From: Hippasteria phrygiana | Lineage: Eukaryota; Echinodermata; Asteroidea; Valvatida; Goniasteridae | Length of the DNA: 64,000 nucleotides | Assembly (NCBI GenBank): GCA_037893225.1 | Contig: JAZGUH010000185.1 | Span: 3,508,842 to 3,572,841 of the forward strand | Direction: 5' to 3' | Shown: positions 54,601 to 57,528 of the stretch, piece by piece | Numbering within the stretch: the first letter of the stretch is position 1 | Layout of the letters: the number at the start of each line of letters is the position of its first letter | Made by a program: the position numbers and the translations under genes | The notes under the pieces: generated by a model | Database searches by the model: none | Seen by the model: only the letters and a program-made list of their open reading frames with translations | Told to the model about the DNA's origin: nothing

Positions 54601-57528
54601 TAGGGAAGGATTCTAGTAAAAAGCCTTGGGCTGTTAGGGTTAACGAATTCGCTTCGCATACACATTCGCATGAAGTATGAACCGGGCTTTACTGGGACTA
54701 CTAAAAAAAGAAACAGTGAATGAAGTTAAATACGTCTAGGGCCTACTGACATGACTGAGGATTAGTTACTCCGGTGAGGAGCATCGACTTTCATGAGGCG
54801 GTGGCCATAGCCCATGCCATGGTTCACCCATAGAGCAAGGAACATAGTCCGAGTAAACTTATTGGACCATCGCCCTTTTAAACATTTGGACATGATCTGG
54901 CGATAGATCATGTCCAAATGTTAAAAAGGGCGATAGAGGGTCCAAGTTTAATACTCAGACTGTTACTTTTGTTCACCAGTGAATTGACCTATCGCTGTTT
55001 GCGAGTTAGCCACGCCCCTTAGACAACTTTACACACGTGCAGCACGTGGATGCGATGCGCAAAACGTGCAGTAGCGTATTACGGGGAATCATTGCATACA
55101 CGCTCTCTCTGACCGGATGCAGGAGTTGTCTTAGCTCGAAAATTCTAGCTCTTGGCTCATGTGAGATTCGCCATTAGAGCTAGAAGGAAATCTATATCAT
55201 AGGTCAGGGTCGTTTATGATCTTGCCGATATCTTCCGTTTCCCTGAATATATCAACTAAACACTCACCGTCCGTGTGGAGCAGTCATTCATGCAGCTTTT
55301 GATCCCCTCAAAATAAGAATATGATCAAGTTAAACCCGAAAAAAAAATGAAATTTGCGTGCAAATCGGTGCATGCACAAACCAGCTGTGTACAAAGTAAT
55401 GGAGCGGATTTTTGAACATGAACGATGTTTACGATCGATTATCGGCCAGCGGCACTACGCGCGCCTCGGGGCTCGATATCCAACGGCTGTTTGCTGAAAT
55501 ACTGACAGCGATCAGCAAACAGCCGTTGGAAATCGAGCCCCGAGGCGCGCGTAGTGCCGCTGGCCGATAATCGATCGGAAAACATCGTTCATGTTCAAAA
55601 ATCCGCTCCATTACTTTGTACACAGCTGGTTTTGTGCATGCACCGATTTGTACGCAAATTTCATTTTTTTTTCGGGTTTAACTTGATCATATTCTTATTT
55701 TGAGGGGATCAAAAGCTACATGAATGGCTGCTCCACACGGACGGTGAGTGTTTAGTTGATATATTCAAGAAAACGGAAGATATAGGCAAGATCATAAACG
55801 ACCCTGACCTATGATATAGGGGATTATAGATTTCCTTCTAGCTCTAATGGCGAATCTCACATGAGCCAAGAGCTAGAATTTTCGAGCTAGAGTTGTCTCA
55901 GATTTCTGAGACAACTTTGTCCACGTGTGCATGCAGACTTTCGTGCGACCACTTATTGCAAAAAGTGGGAAAATAGCTTTTCCCAATTTCCATCAGCTGC
56001 TCGTTATAACGCTTATCTGAATAATGCAGACTCCCCAGACCCCACTCACATAATTTTCACCATCCGCGCGAGAATCGGAAAAATACCGTCCCTTTTCTCT
56101 GTCCGTTTTGCACGTCGCCATCTTGGATCTTCCGAACCCACCTCGCGAGCAGGATCACTAAAAACGGGGTCATGCTAATTAGCGTCAACAAGCGTCAACA
56201 AGCGTCAACAAAGCGCCAACAATTTATAAAAGCACTGTTAAGCTTAAACATGTTATTCACAATATTTAGTGGGCTCCTTTGATTATTTAAAAGTATCATT
56301 AGTATTTAAAAGTATCTTAAAATGTGTGATTTTTAAGCGAAAAAGTACGACATCAACGGTGCTTTTTCCCGGCAGCCATCTTGTTTTTCTGGGACATGGG
56401 TGCAATCGCGCATGCGCAAAAGAGAAAACAAAGATGGCGGCGCCCATTCATCGTAATTTTGTCGTCATAAAATTTCGTTTTTATGTGGGATTGTGAACGG
56501 GAATTCGCCCAATTTCTTACATAATACGAGATGCGAGAGTTTGTTGAATACAAGTATAGCTTTTGTGAAGCTTAAATTTGCATTTTGAGCTTATTGACGC
56601 TTTGTTGACACTGATCGGGTTTGTTGACGCTTGTTGACGCTTGTTGACGCTAAATAGCATGACCGCTAAAAACGTGATCCGGAGCAGCTTTCGACGCTCC
56701 GGATCACTGATCGCGCTCCAGATCTGCGTGAAACAAACACGCCCAATATTGCTTAGTCGGTCGTTGTTACTCTAGTACTAACGTTAGTCTTGTGTCTTCT
56801 CTTACTCTTAGTCTACTCTTAGTCTTAGGCTACTCCTTTGGAAACAACACACGCCATTTTGATTGGGAAAAGAATTGAACGAGACAATCAATGGATACTT
56901 CCTTACTTCACATCAGGCTCGTCATCTCCAAAAATTGTCGCCCAGGCGCTGGTGTTATAGTCTTCACAATTAACCGGTCGTGTACGTCGACAACTGCTGC
57001 ATTAAAGTCGTGCGTTCGCGGTTTGTTGTATGTTACCGGTTATACACCAACAGCTAGCGCCCGCGGAACCTTCAATATATGACGTTGTAGATGTACATGT
57101 ATGTAATAACACCCCTTGTGGGTGTGGCGTATATCCGGAGACCACATGTCACACACAGCGCAGCGCGCGGCCCGCCAACCTCGTTCCCACGGTGTCAAGC
57201 AAGGTACCCAGTTTGGTCCAAGAATTTTGGACACACATGTATGGCAATACGATTGGGTAATCCTCTAGCCGGCCCTAGAAGGACGCCATGATATGGCGTC
57301 CCAGCGCCCAATACTGCAAAACAGTTCCATGCTAGAGAAAGAGGTTCAGAAATCACACTTTACCTGCGTAAATATTCTTGGTATTATCTCTGTCCTACAA
57401 TTCAACAGCCCATCTCCCCGGTCGGATAGAAATATTCCTTCAAGAATGTAAAGAACAGGAGATATTTGCGGCGCAAAATCGTCTCCACGCGACACTGACT
57501 TCACAAACAAGAGGAGCAATAACCACAT
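3547..57528 (-). CDS. Immunoglobulin-superfamily type I membrane receptor, multi-exon gene (whole locus)
   Basis: Seen: minus-strand exons at 57489-57528 (candidate), 47170-47538, 36360-36686, 15735-15806, 13406-13618, 4919-5047 and 3547-3638 join into one open frame of 414 codons including the stop. Each intron lies after the first base of a codon and each exon has AG and GT at its borders. The order is signal peptide, V-type Ig, C2-type Ig, Thr/Pro then Ser/Thr/Asp stalk, one membrane helix, short hydrophilic tail. Known: phase-1 introns around Ig exons are typical of animal IgSF genes, and this layout matches nectin/CADM/CD80-like adhesion or recognition receptors. Inferred: a cell-surface adhesion or immune-type receptor. 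The tail shows no Tyr-based ITIM or ITAM, so it may signal through partners. The exact ortholog is not recognised. The Ig, stalk, membrane and tail exons are well supported; the first exon is not. Confidence 0.75.
3639..4918 (-). other. Last intron of the Ig receptor
   Basis: Non-coding interval between the membrane exon and the tail exon. It contains the 175-bp hAT-like MITE at 4567-4741; otherwise nothing recognisable. Confidence 0.6.
4567..4741. mobile_element. hAT-like MITE, short copy
   Basis: Starts CAGAGTTGTACTCCAGTCCC and ends in the near-complement ...CTCGAATACATCTCTG. It is flanked by 8-bp near-identical direct repeats (GCCAGACT / GCCGGACT). A CAGAG terminus with an 8-bp target duplication is the hAT superfamily pattern. 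The interior shares long stretches with the copy at 10417-10850 (for example GGATGAACAATGACAAAGGA) but lacks the minisatellite array. Confidence 0.65.
4919..5047 (-). CDS. Transmembrane exon of the receptor
   Basis: This 129-bp exon is phase 1 at both ends. It encodes a short Gly/Pro-rich lead-in (APEGSGGLPPG), then a helix of about 25 hydrophobic residues rich in Gly, Ala, Val and Ile (GIVIGAVAVVVCGVGVIGAL), then Tyr-Trp-Tyr-Ser-Lys-Arg. This is the usual pattern of a type I helix followed by a positive stop-transfer. Small-xxx-small motifs in the helix could support packing with partners. The donor is CAG/GTTGGT. The acceptor (GTTGAAG before 5047) is less canonical, so the exact left edge is slightly uncertain. 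A foldback transposon sits just upstream in the intron. Confidence 0.8.
5126..5710. mobile_element. Foldback (inverted-repeat) element next to the TM exon
   Basis: A left arm near 5346-5466 and a right arm near 5571-5696 are inverted copies about 120 bp long. Both include CTCCAGACCAAA, the CACGTGATTCGGGGCAAGC block and TTGGCACATTTTAACTTTG or their complements, with scattered differences. The left part (5163-5330) resembles the CAATTTCAT/AGCTGCTTA MITE family seen at 12.7 kb. The 135-codon ORF crossing it is a by-product. Confidence 0.6.
10417..10850. mobile_element. hAT-like MITE, long copy with minisatellite
   Basis: Perfect 21-bp terminal inverted repeats (beginning CAGAGTTGTATTCGAGTCCC) at 10417-10437 and 10830-10850, flanked by AAAATTGG and AAAAATGG, a near-perfect 8-bp target duplication. 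The left half matches the short copy at 4567-4741. The right half is a tandem array. It is non-autonomous, with no transposase. Its long ORFs encode only 4- or 5-residue repeats and are not genes. Confidence 0.75.
10565..10830 (+). repeat. Two-unit minisatellite (5 x 10 bp, then 18 x 12 bp)
   Basis: Five copies of GGGACTCGCA (10565-10614) run directly into eighteen perfect copies of GGGACTTGCGAA (10615-10830). The 12-mer differs from the 10-mer by a C-to-T change and two added bases. The array ends inside the right terminal repeat of the MITE, which begins with the same GGGACTCG, so the unit probably grew from the element's own end. Confidence 0.95.
11025..11055 (-). CDS. Candidate micro-exon (part 2 of a pair)
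   Basis: A 31-bp interval with a very good acceptor (TTGTGTGTTTTCAG) and a very good donor (G then GTGAGTAA). It is closed in phase 1 (a stop appears) but open in phase 0, which is the phase delivered by the candidate at 11610-11665. It ends in phase 1, as the membrane exon needs. The strength of both splice sites in so short a span is the reason to list it. Confidence 0.33.
11610..11665 (-). CDS. Candidate small exon (part 1 of a pair)
   Basis: A 56-bp interval on the minus strand ends at a strong donor (CCG then GTGAGT) and starts after CATCATCAG. Entered in phase 1 it stays open and leaves in phase 0. It then joins the 31-bp candidate at 11025-11055, which leaves in phase 1. The pair adds 29 codons between the second stalk exon and the membrane exon without breaking the frame. 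The encoded residues are basic and hydrophobic rather than stalk-like, so this may be an alternative exon or coincidence. Confidence 0.3.
12015..12063 (+). repeat. ATAAT-type microsatellite
   Basis: About eight copies of a TATAA/AATAT pentamer with a few changes toward the right end. Confidence 0.85.
12378..12543. mobile_element. Diverged CAATTTCAT-family MITE
   Basis: Ends carry AATTTCATGGGGCTGCT and the complement of AGTTCCAAGAAATT, with GTGCTAAGCAAA inside, a decayed version of the element at 12696-12929. Confidence 0.45.
12696..12929. mobile_element. MITE with CCAGGGTxCAATTTCAT ends
   Basis: Inverted ends CCAGGGTCCAATTTCATAGA and the complement of CATGAAATTGCACCCTGG bound 234 bp of non-coding DNA with AAGCACAAA and GCTAAGCAAA motifs. 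Related pieces lie near 5163-5330, 12378-12543 and 63768-63832. From memory, similar elements are very common in echinoderm genomes. Confidence 0.65.
13406..13618 (-). CDS. Ser/Thr/Asp-rich stalk exon of the receptor
   Basis: This 213-bp exon has an acceptor CACATCAG before 13618 and a donor G/GTACAT after 13406, phase 1 at both ends. The 71 residues are dominated by Ser, Thr, Asp, Pro and Ala (for example TDASEDPATDASTTPAKL), with no Cys and one NTT sequon. It looks like a mucin-type juxtamembrane stalk. It sits between the Thr/Pro exon and the membrane-spanning exon, where a stalk is expected. A minisatellite starts about 110 bp upstream in the adjoining intron. Confidence 0.7.
13730..13940 (+). 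repeat. Degenerate GAGGATTTTGGAGGATTGAGGA minisatellite
   Basis: At least four imperfect units of about 50 bp share GAGGATT and GGAGGATTGAGGAT cores separated by ACGGTGTTTTAAGCA-type spacers. The motif GAGGATTGAGGAT occurs repeatedly. It is non-coding. Confidence 0.75.
13963..14400. mobile_element. MITE with TTAAAGGTAGTGTACA ends and internal hairpin
   Basis: Terminal inverted repeats TTAAAGGTAGTGTACACGAT and the complement of ATCATGTACACTACCTTTAA bound 438 bp; the TTAA at each tip may be the target duplication. Inside, 14150-14218 is a strong hairpin whose arms carry AAGTCAAGGCGTGCGTGGCT and its near complement. From memory, elements with AAAGGTAGTG or AAAGGCAGTG ends are abundant in echinoderms. 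Confidence 0.7.
14934..14990 (+). repeat. CCCTCT microsatellite ending in a C run
   Basis: About six CCCTCT/CCTCTC units followed by about 20 C residues. The C run length is likely unstable in the assembly. Confidence 0.9.
15735..15806 (-). CDS. Short Thr/Pro-rich stalk exon of the receptor
   Basis: This 72-bp exon is bounded by CTGACAG before 15806 and GTAATA after 15735 and is phase 1 at both ends. It reads as a Thr/Pro-rich segment (ATTTPPPPTTPPKSTDD and so on), which would be a heavily O-glycosylated, extended linker between the C2 Ig domain and the second stalk exon. Its symmetric phase means skipping it would keep the frame, so alternative splicing could vary stalk length. It is short, but the splice sites, phase and composition agree with its neighbours. 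Confidence 0.7.
15943..15960 (+). repeat. Poly-G run
   Basis: A run of about 18 G residues, one of several long G/C homopolymers in the window; its true length is uncertain. Confidence 0.9.
16209..16965 (+). repeat. Tandem repeat of about 283 bp rich in CRE octamers
   Basis: Two full units and part of a third start near 16267, 16549 and 16834. Each unit has two palindromic blocks of the type TGACGTCATGATGACGTCA. In all, seven perfect TGACGTCA octamers (cAMP-response-element consensus) occur between 16275 and 16851, two blocks being followed by a CACGTGA E-box. The array is bordered by AAAACAGCCCT motifs at 16210 and 16921. It is non-coding. Whether it binds CREB/ATF factors is inference. Confidence 0.8.
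18730..19881. mobile_element. GGGTCATTCCA TIR element, full copy
   Basis: The left end GGGTCATTCCACCGGGTTGG and the right end, the near complement of GGGTCATTCCACGAGGTTGG, start inverted arms of about 150 bp that also share the ATTTAATTCAGTTATTTCAT and AACATC.(T/G)TCTTTGGGTG blocks. TCAT flanks both ends (possible 4-bp duplication). Inside, a second inverted repeat (about 19443-19570) contains GTGTCCAAATAG...CAGCAAGAA arms around GTGGACACAGTGTCC. No transposase ORF, so non-autonomous. Confidence 0.75.
22108..22247. mobile_element. AACCC(C)TTG MITE, copy 1
   Basis: Inverted ends TTAACCCTTGAAGC and GCTTCAAAGGGTTAA bound 140 bp with the core GGCTTGTGCAGCCAAGCGTA followed by CCAACAATGGATTGAAA, shared with copies at 23.1, 30.3 and 47.0 kb. 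Confidence 0.75.
23071..23294. mobile_element. AACCC(C)TTG MITE, copy 2
   Basis: Ends GTAACCCCTTGATGAGTACGG and its near complement, CCGTACGCAAGGGGTTAAC. The interior repeats the GTCAAGCGTAACATA and CCAACAATGGATTGAAA core and includes a CG-rich insertion near 23105-23145. Confidence 0.75.
25923..26084 (+). CDS. Candidate small ORF or first exon, unrecognised
   Basis: An ATG with A at -3 opens 53 codons starting MSKVPSNFTVGKWQKHMPRL, rich in Lys, Glu, Gln and Arg, with a balanced composition less like translated repeat than most ORFs here. It ends at TGA 26082-26084. No domain is recognised and no clear partner exon or polyA signal is seen. It may be a short exon of a + strand transcript nested in the intron, or chance. 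Confidence 0.2.
   Translation: MSKVPSNFTVGKWQKHMPRLKQEDQSKEIILYWALCRSQEAKIKAVRNFRTLS
27508..27640. repeat. Inverted repeat around a G run
   Basis: AAAACAATTGTCTGCCGTGA...TGTGGTGCATG and its near complement CATGGACCACATCACAGTAGACAACAATTG enclose a run of 14 G. It is probably a small MITE. Confidence 0.5.
27995..28020 (+). repeat. Poly-G run of 26
   Basis: Uninterrupted G run next to a fragment (GTTTGGTTGTC..GCACACCCCTTC) that recurs near 48.53 kb; length probably unreliable. Confidence 0.9.
30318..30460. mobile_element. AACCC(C)TTG MITE-related fragment, copy 3
   Basis: Carries the shared core (GCTTGTACAGCCAAGCGTAA, then CAACAATGGATTGAAACGTC and CTGGCCAGGTGG) with an extra partial copy of AGCCAAGCG, but not the terminal AACCCCTTG repeats, so it is truncated or rearranged. 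Confidence 0.55.
30715..30768 (+). repeat. 17-bp tandem repeat, three units
   Basis: GTTTTAACATGTTCAGT repeated three times (the first copy with one change). Confidence 0.85.
30768..30825 (+). mobile_element. tRNA-derived SINE fragment
   Basis: GGTTCGAATCC at about 30793-30803 is a perfect B box/T-loop, followed by CACTCCTGCCA like a tRNA 3' end. The matching 5' half (A box, acceptor strand) is absent, so this is a truncated SINE head or relic rather than a tRNA gene. Confidence 0.5.
31210..31305. repeat. Hairpin with GTACAACCTACA / TGTAGGTTGTAC arms
   Basis: Arms near 31216-31252 and 31263-31302 pair (ATGCAACGGTACCACCGTAC with its near complement) around a CG-rich loop. It may be a small MITE. 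Confidence 0.55.
32145..32260 (+). mobile_element. GGGTCATTCCA element end fragment
   Basis: GGGTCATTCCATGAAGTTGA then GACACAATGTGTGACAT resembles the left end of the 18.73-kb element. No matching right end is found nearby, so the element's extent is unknown. Confidence 0.45.
33242..34493. mobile_element. ATCGG-rich TIR element
   Basis: Left end TAAGGTTCAACCGATGTTGG and right end the near complement (TAAAGGTTTAACCAATAATCGG). Next to each end are long stretches built of CCGATCCGATG/CATCGG words in inverted order. The roughly 1.25-kb interior has no transposase ORF. Its class is not certain; the end pattern resembles non-autonomous DNA transposons seen widely in animals. Confidence 0.6.
34727..34974. 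mobile_element. Hairpin MITE with CATTCCATAAATTTGGGG ends
   Basis: Inverted arms: CATTCCATAAATTTGGGGTC then AAAAGTGTGA on the left; TCACTTTTGGACCCCAAATT then TATAGAACATGTGGAATG on the right, with GGTGTCCCTGT/ACAGGGACACC further in. Same end type as 47801-48422. Confidence 0.7.
35509..35775 (+). repeat. 267-bp direct repeat, copy 1 (downstream side of the C2 Ig exon)
   Basis: Base-by-base comparison with 36755-37021 shows two substitutions only (GTGGAG/GTAGAG and GCGCCA/GCACCA). The unit ends with a 27-bp stretch (35700-35726, beginning CTTACCCGTAGAGCC) also found at the DIRS element's end (38502-38528). Confidence 0.95.
35870..36225 (+). repeat. Degenerate TGTTGGATTCAGCAGG-type repeats
   Basis: Variants of CTGTTGGA(C/T)TC(T)GTTGGA and GGATTCAGCAGG recur in both orientations between the 267-bp repeat and the C2 Ig exon. 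It is non-coding. Confidence 0.5.
36360..36686 (-). CDS. Ig C2-set-like domain exon of the receptor
   Basis: This 327-bp exon has acceptor CTTGTTTCAG before 36686 and donor GTATGT after 36360, phase 1 at both ends. The roughly 109 residues hold Cys in TFICEV, Trp in FTWTV, the STFELVAKV strand and Cys in KLECRASN. The second Cys lacks the Asp-x-Gly-x-Tyr signature. Together with the ECRASN ending, this is typical of the C2-set_2 family (CD80/nectin/nephrin-like second domains). Sequons occur at NAT and NFT. The exon follows the V-domain exon in the gene and would form the membrane-proximal Ig domain. It lies between two 267-bp direct repeats (35509-35775 and 36755-37021), which could promote its loss or duplication. 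Confidence 0.85.
36755..37021 (+). repeat. 267-bp direct repeat, copy 2 (upstream side of the C2 Ig exon)
   Basis: Near-identical to 35509-35775. Unlike copy 1, it continues into an inverted-repeat structure reaching about 37172. Confidence 0.95.
36911..37172. mobile_element. Palindromic DIRS-end-like element
   Basis: CACAGCCGTGTGGGAGGGGT...TTACCCGTAGAG (36914-36957) is inverted as CTCTACGGGTAA...ACCTCTCCCACACGGCTG (37134-37168). The same CTTACCCGTAGAGCC block occurs at the end of the DIRS element near 38502. It is best read as a non-autonomous or solo derivative of the DIRS termini. Confidence 0.55.
37848..38455 (+). repeat. Dispersed ~600-bp repeat, copy 1
   Basis: Shares many blocks with 49092-49660 in the same orientation and order: CGAAACTTTTGACAA, CCTCGTACACGAACATC, AAAGAAAGTCAGTTGACT, CTTGCGGTGGGGGTGT, TATCGGCACACTC, TGGCATGACATCGAA, AAAAGGGCACGA and TTCATTTCAAGCCCTGC. 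The DIRS element begins exactly where the repeat stops. Confidence 0.75.
38456..38528. repeat. DIRS terminal block
   Basis: A CTGCGGCTGTGGGGGAGG...CTTACCCGTAGAGCC block at the 3' end of the element. Its 27-bp end (38502-38528) is identical to 35700-35726 and 36946-36972, showing the shared origin of these sequences. Confidence 0.7.
38594..39640 (-). pseudogene. DIRS tyrosine recombinase (YR), broken
   Basis: The N-terminal core-binding part (RPSTRKVYNSRLRHYYTWCR, near 39560-39500), the first catalytic Arg region (TSRRRSELQALSLD, near 39140-39100) and the C-terminal catalytic part (RVRAVATSWAYFRGV, then CYLRDV, near 38770-38690) lie in three different frames. Animal DIRS recombinases usually have His-x-x-Arg before the ATSW motif. 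Here the aligned His position reads Ser (SRVR), and about a dozen residues expected between the Gly-Val-Pro and the Tyr-Leu-Arg-Asp motif are missing. The YR region overlaps the end of the RNase H frame, as is normal for DIRS. Confidence 0.75.
39452..41299 (-). pseudogene. DIRS reverse transcriptase / RNase H, broken
   Basis: The frame starting at 41299 carries RT motifs in order: RPILNLKPLNKFI, TSLDLKDAYLHVPMHP (motif A), YEFTALPFGLSTSHRVFT (motif B) and the catalytic YLDD in VFMYLDDWLFVG (motif C). A TGA at 40823-40825 interrupts the frame before the thumb (LGFVINIEKSNL). RNase H follows: STDAS, HINVLEMHAV, LIKCDN, VVAYINREGG and HVLGKDNVVANALSR, but these fragments lie in three frames, so small indels have broken the domain. 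Upstream, a run of 18 G at 41349-41366 separates RT from its N-terminal part. The family is clear; activity as assembled is excluded. Confidence 0.85.
41447..43339 (-). pseudogene. gag: DIRS gag-like ORF, broken
   Basis: It begins near 43339 (MKQTSHLPSVASAQATVSSS) and continues through at least five frame segments. A Pro/Gly/Gln-rich region lies near 43000-42860, an acidic patch (GSDNEGDDIIDTQ) near 42520, and a helical section at 42136-41800 (RMEIVLKKADWASRLDMRAT) followed by a basic Arg/Pro-rich end. This layout fits a DIRS gag-like structural protein; no zinc knuckle is seen. One frame change coincides with a run of 12 G at 42863-42874 and could be an assembly length error; the others are not at homopolymers. 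The assignment rests on position upstream of RT. Confidence 0.55.
43655..44359. mobile_element. GGGTCATTCCA TIR element, left-truncated copy
   Basis: Matches the 18730-19881 element from its internal TGTTTTTTGTGTTGCAGTTT block onward, including the GTGTCCAAATAG...CAGCAAGAA inverted repeat, and ends TGGAATGACCC at 44349-44359. The left arm is missing; the break lies close to the DIRS element's 5' side. Confidence 0.7.
46914..47122. mobile_element. AACCC(C)TTG MITE, copy 4, beside the V-Ig exon
   Basis: Ends TTAACCCCTTGCCACCGG and the near complement CCGGTGTCAAGGGGTAAC. The core is inverted relative to copies 1-2 (TTTCAATCTATTGTTGG, GCTTGGCTGCACAAGCC). It lies 48 bp into the intron from the V-exon donor. 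Confidence 0.75.
47170..47538 (-). CDS. Ig V-set-like domain exon of the receptor
   Basis: This 369-bp exon has a good acceptor (pyrimidine-rich tract then GCAG before 47538) and an excellent donor (GTAAGT after 47170), phase 1 at both ends. Translation gives about 123 residues with the Ig hallmarks in order: Cys in TISCSF, Trp in VQWLK, and the DEGTYSCRV box carrying the second Cys with the Asp-x-Gly-x-Tyr-x-Cys signature. The strand around DSSTDLTINAV fits a V-type fold. N-glycosylation sequons are present at NGT and NTS. It would be the membrane-distal domain, the usual ligand-contact domain in such receptors. Reading upstream in the same frame gives a leader-like stretch, but it has no ATG and lies in the polypyrimidine tract, so the exon is taken to start at 47538. 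Confidence 0.85.
47801..48422. mobile_element. TIR element with TCATTCCATAAATTTGGGG ends
   Basis: Left end TGTGGCTCATTCCATAAATT then TGGGGTCCAAAAGTGTGAC (the latter partly duplicated), and a right end of the near complement finishing GGAATGACCCACA. It is non-coding and related to the 34.73-kb element and, at the tips, the GGGTCATTCCA family. Confidence 0.75.
49092..49660 (+). repeat. Dispersed ~600-bp repeat, copy 2
   Basis: Diverged direct copy of 37848-38455 about 11.2 kb away; the two copies bracket the DIRS element and the V-Ig exon. Confidence 0.75.
51689..51929. mobile_element. Nested hairpin MITEs
   Basis: The outer pair AGGACCTTACTATCGCCAGA / AAAAAAGCGATAAGTAAGGTCCT encloses an inner inverted repeat, 51713-51760 against 51846-51897 (GACGTCACAATGG / CCATTGTGACGTC arms, with ATCGCAAATA words). 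An intact relative of the outer hairpin lies at 54864-54955. Confidence 0.6.
51977..54052 (+). CDS. 5'-truncated CR1/Jockey-type LINE ORF2 (reverse transcriptase)
   Basis: A single open frame of 692 codons from ATG 51977 to TGA 54050-54052; the frame also runs a little upstream into transposon TIR sequence without a real ATG. It starts in the linker that normally follows the endonuclease (MDSYDVDEAWCKW, then HAPIKTKRIRG, LPWLD). It then has RT motifs: TPIHKGGDKCSTGNYRPISI, FIDLSKAFDCVDH (motif A, near 52961), VPQGSILGPLLFIV (motif B), MYADDSTL with catalytic YADD at 53231-53242 (motif C), LNANKTKCML (motif D) and a C-terminal region with LEYCCTVWG. The apurinic endonuclease is absent, so it cannot move by itself, although the RT frame has no internal stop. 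It lies antisense to the Ig gene. Confidence 0.9.
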   Translation: MDSYDVDEAWCKWHSIFMRIINFHAPIKTKRIRGASLPWLDCEILKLMRQRDRAHKIAKRSGSQIDWDSYKKLRNNVTNKIRTKKSEYYTSAIEENKSNSSMLWKKLKEVLPKKQKIAPNSITSPNGENIDDPTDIADTLNEHFSTIGKRTATNCPSGELENNDTYASIVDSLHELEECTVPNITEEFVQKQISSMSVGKATGPDGISVKMIKIASPYITKSLTYIFNLSITCEQYPKDWKHALVTPIHKGGDKCSTGNYRPISILPIISKILERWVHSAVYSYLDDNNLIPSCQSGFRPLHSTESTLHDLTNKCFEAMEQGEVTGSVFIDLSKAFDCVDHVILLGKLKKLNLSSSGINWFKSYLGGRSQSVNIKGTISKVLPIDIGVPQGSILGPLLFIVYSSDFPSCIPQNCNLFMYADDSTLTCSSSSINEIERNLNVALASIHNWCQRNKLALNANKTKCMLIGSRQKISNVDLNVCIADKVIEKVKSCKCLGVVVDETLSWGTHVEYVRKTVSSKLGVLNRIRDYVPQSSLHTLFVSLVMPSLEYCCTVWGGRYISHDNTLNKCLKRAARIILKCTSLTPSADMFARLNWIPFKERVQFKKAIFVFKSLNKMTPLYMTNLFTPLTVIRETRQSTQMALKVPFAKKECYVTSFAVSGASIWNNLPEQMRTINSLSTFKSELRKAIYQ
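54053..54400 (+). other. LINE 3' UTR and tail
   Basis: Follows the LINE stop and contains a hairpin-prone CCTAAAAGGG...T-rich part and GGGCACACCCTGGGTAAAG. It ends in an AATGTAATGTAATAAATAAA-type tail near 54395, the short-repeat ending usual in CR1-like LINEs rather than a long poly(A). Confidence 0.65.
54864..54955. repeat. Near-perfect hairpin
   Basis: TTGGACCATCGCCC...CATTTGGACATGATC is followed almost at once by GATCATGTCCAAATG...GGGCGATAGAGGGTCCAA, with about 40-bp arms and a 10-base loop (TGGCGATA region). Related to the outer hairpin at 51689-51929. Confidence 0.85.
55132..55889. mobile_element. Large palindrome, ~370-bp arms, 14-bp loop
   Basis: The left arm 55132-55497 and right arm 55512-55889 are inverted copies differing at few positions (one 12-bp insertion in the right arm near 55820). 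Both include GCCGATATCTTCC-like, GTCCGTGTGGAGCAG, TTTTGAACATGAACGATGTT and GGCTCGAT...CAACGGCTGTTTGCTGA blocks or complements. There is no ORF of note. It is a foldback-type element; its high arm identity suggests recent origin or ongoing gene conversion. Confidence 0.9.
56167..56665. mobile_element. 499-bp MITE with GCGTCAACAA tandem TIRs
   Basis: Inverted ends GGTCATGCTAATTAGCGTCA and GGTCATGCTATTTAGCGTCA (complement of the right end) continue as three tandem GCGTCAACAA units on each side. The 9-bp direct repeat CTAAAAACG flanks the element (56158-56166 and 56666-56674). It is non-coding, with a CG-rich centre carrying NRF1-like and YY1-like motifs. Confidence 0.85.
56375..56445. promoter_or_regulatory. 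NRF1-like and YY1-like sites inside the MITE
   Basis: GCAGCCATCTTG (56374-56385, complement CAAGATGGCTGC) and AAGATGGCGGC (about 56431-56441) match the YY1 consensus in opposite orientations. CGCGCATGCGCA (about 56407-56418) between them matches the palindromic NRF1 site. A further CGCCATCTTGG lies just outside at about 56116. Such clusters are typical of TATA-less promoters of broadly expressed animal genes. Function here is inference. Confidence 0.5.
57489..57528 (-). CDS. Candidate first coding exon: signal peptide
   Basis: A true ATG at 57526-57528 opens a peptide starting MWLLLLLFVKSVS, with the hydrophobic core expected of a secretion signal. It lies in a CG-rich stretch upstream of the V-Ig exon, where the leader exon of the receptor should be. 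A GT after 57489 would end the exon in phase 1 and join the V-Ig exon in frame, giving a leader that runs into Ser-Cys-Ser-Gln. That donor (GTGGAG) is weak. A much stronger donor (CAG then GTAAAG) follows base 57364, but it is phase 0 and would need another exon before the V domain. The ORF may also be chance, or belong to another transcript. Confidence 0.35.

Larger units (their letters stand above)
51932..54691. mobile_element. TIR element interrupted by a LINE
   Basis: TTAAGCCCGGTTGGTTCATA then CTTCATGCGAATGCGAAGCGAATT (51931-51975) is inverted at 54643-54691 (AATTCGCTTCGCATACACAT then TCGCATGAAGTATGAACCGGGCTTTA). The ends thus match over about 45 bp with small gaps. The truncated LINE occupies most of the interior. 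Confidence 0.65.
47539..57488 (-). other. First intron (candidate) of the Ig receptor
   Basis: About 10 kb of transposon-rich DNA: a hairpin element (47.80-48.42), a dispersed repeat (49.09-49.66), a LINE within a TIR element (51.69-54.69), hairpins, a large palindrome (55.13-55.89) and the NRF1/YY1-bearing MITE (56.17-56.67). The span 49.7-51.6 kb has no supported gene. It counts as an intron only if the 57.5-kb signal-peptide exon is right. Confidence 0.4.
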
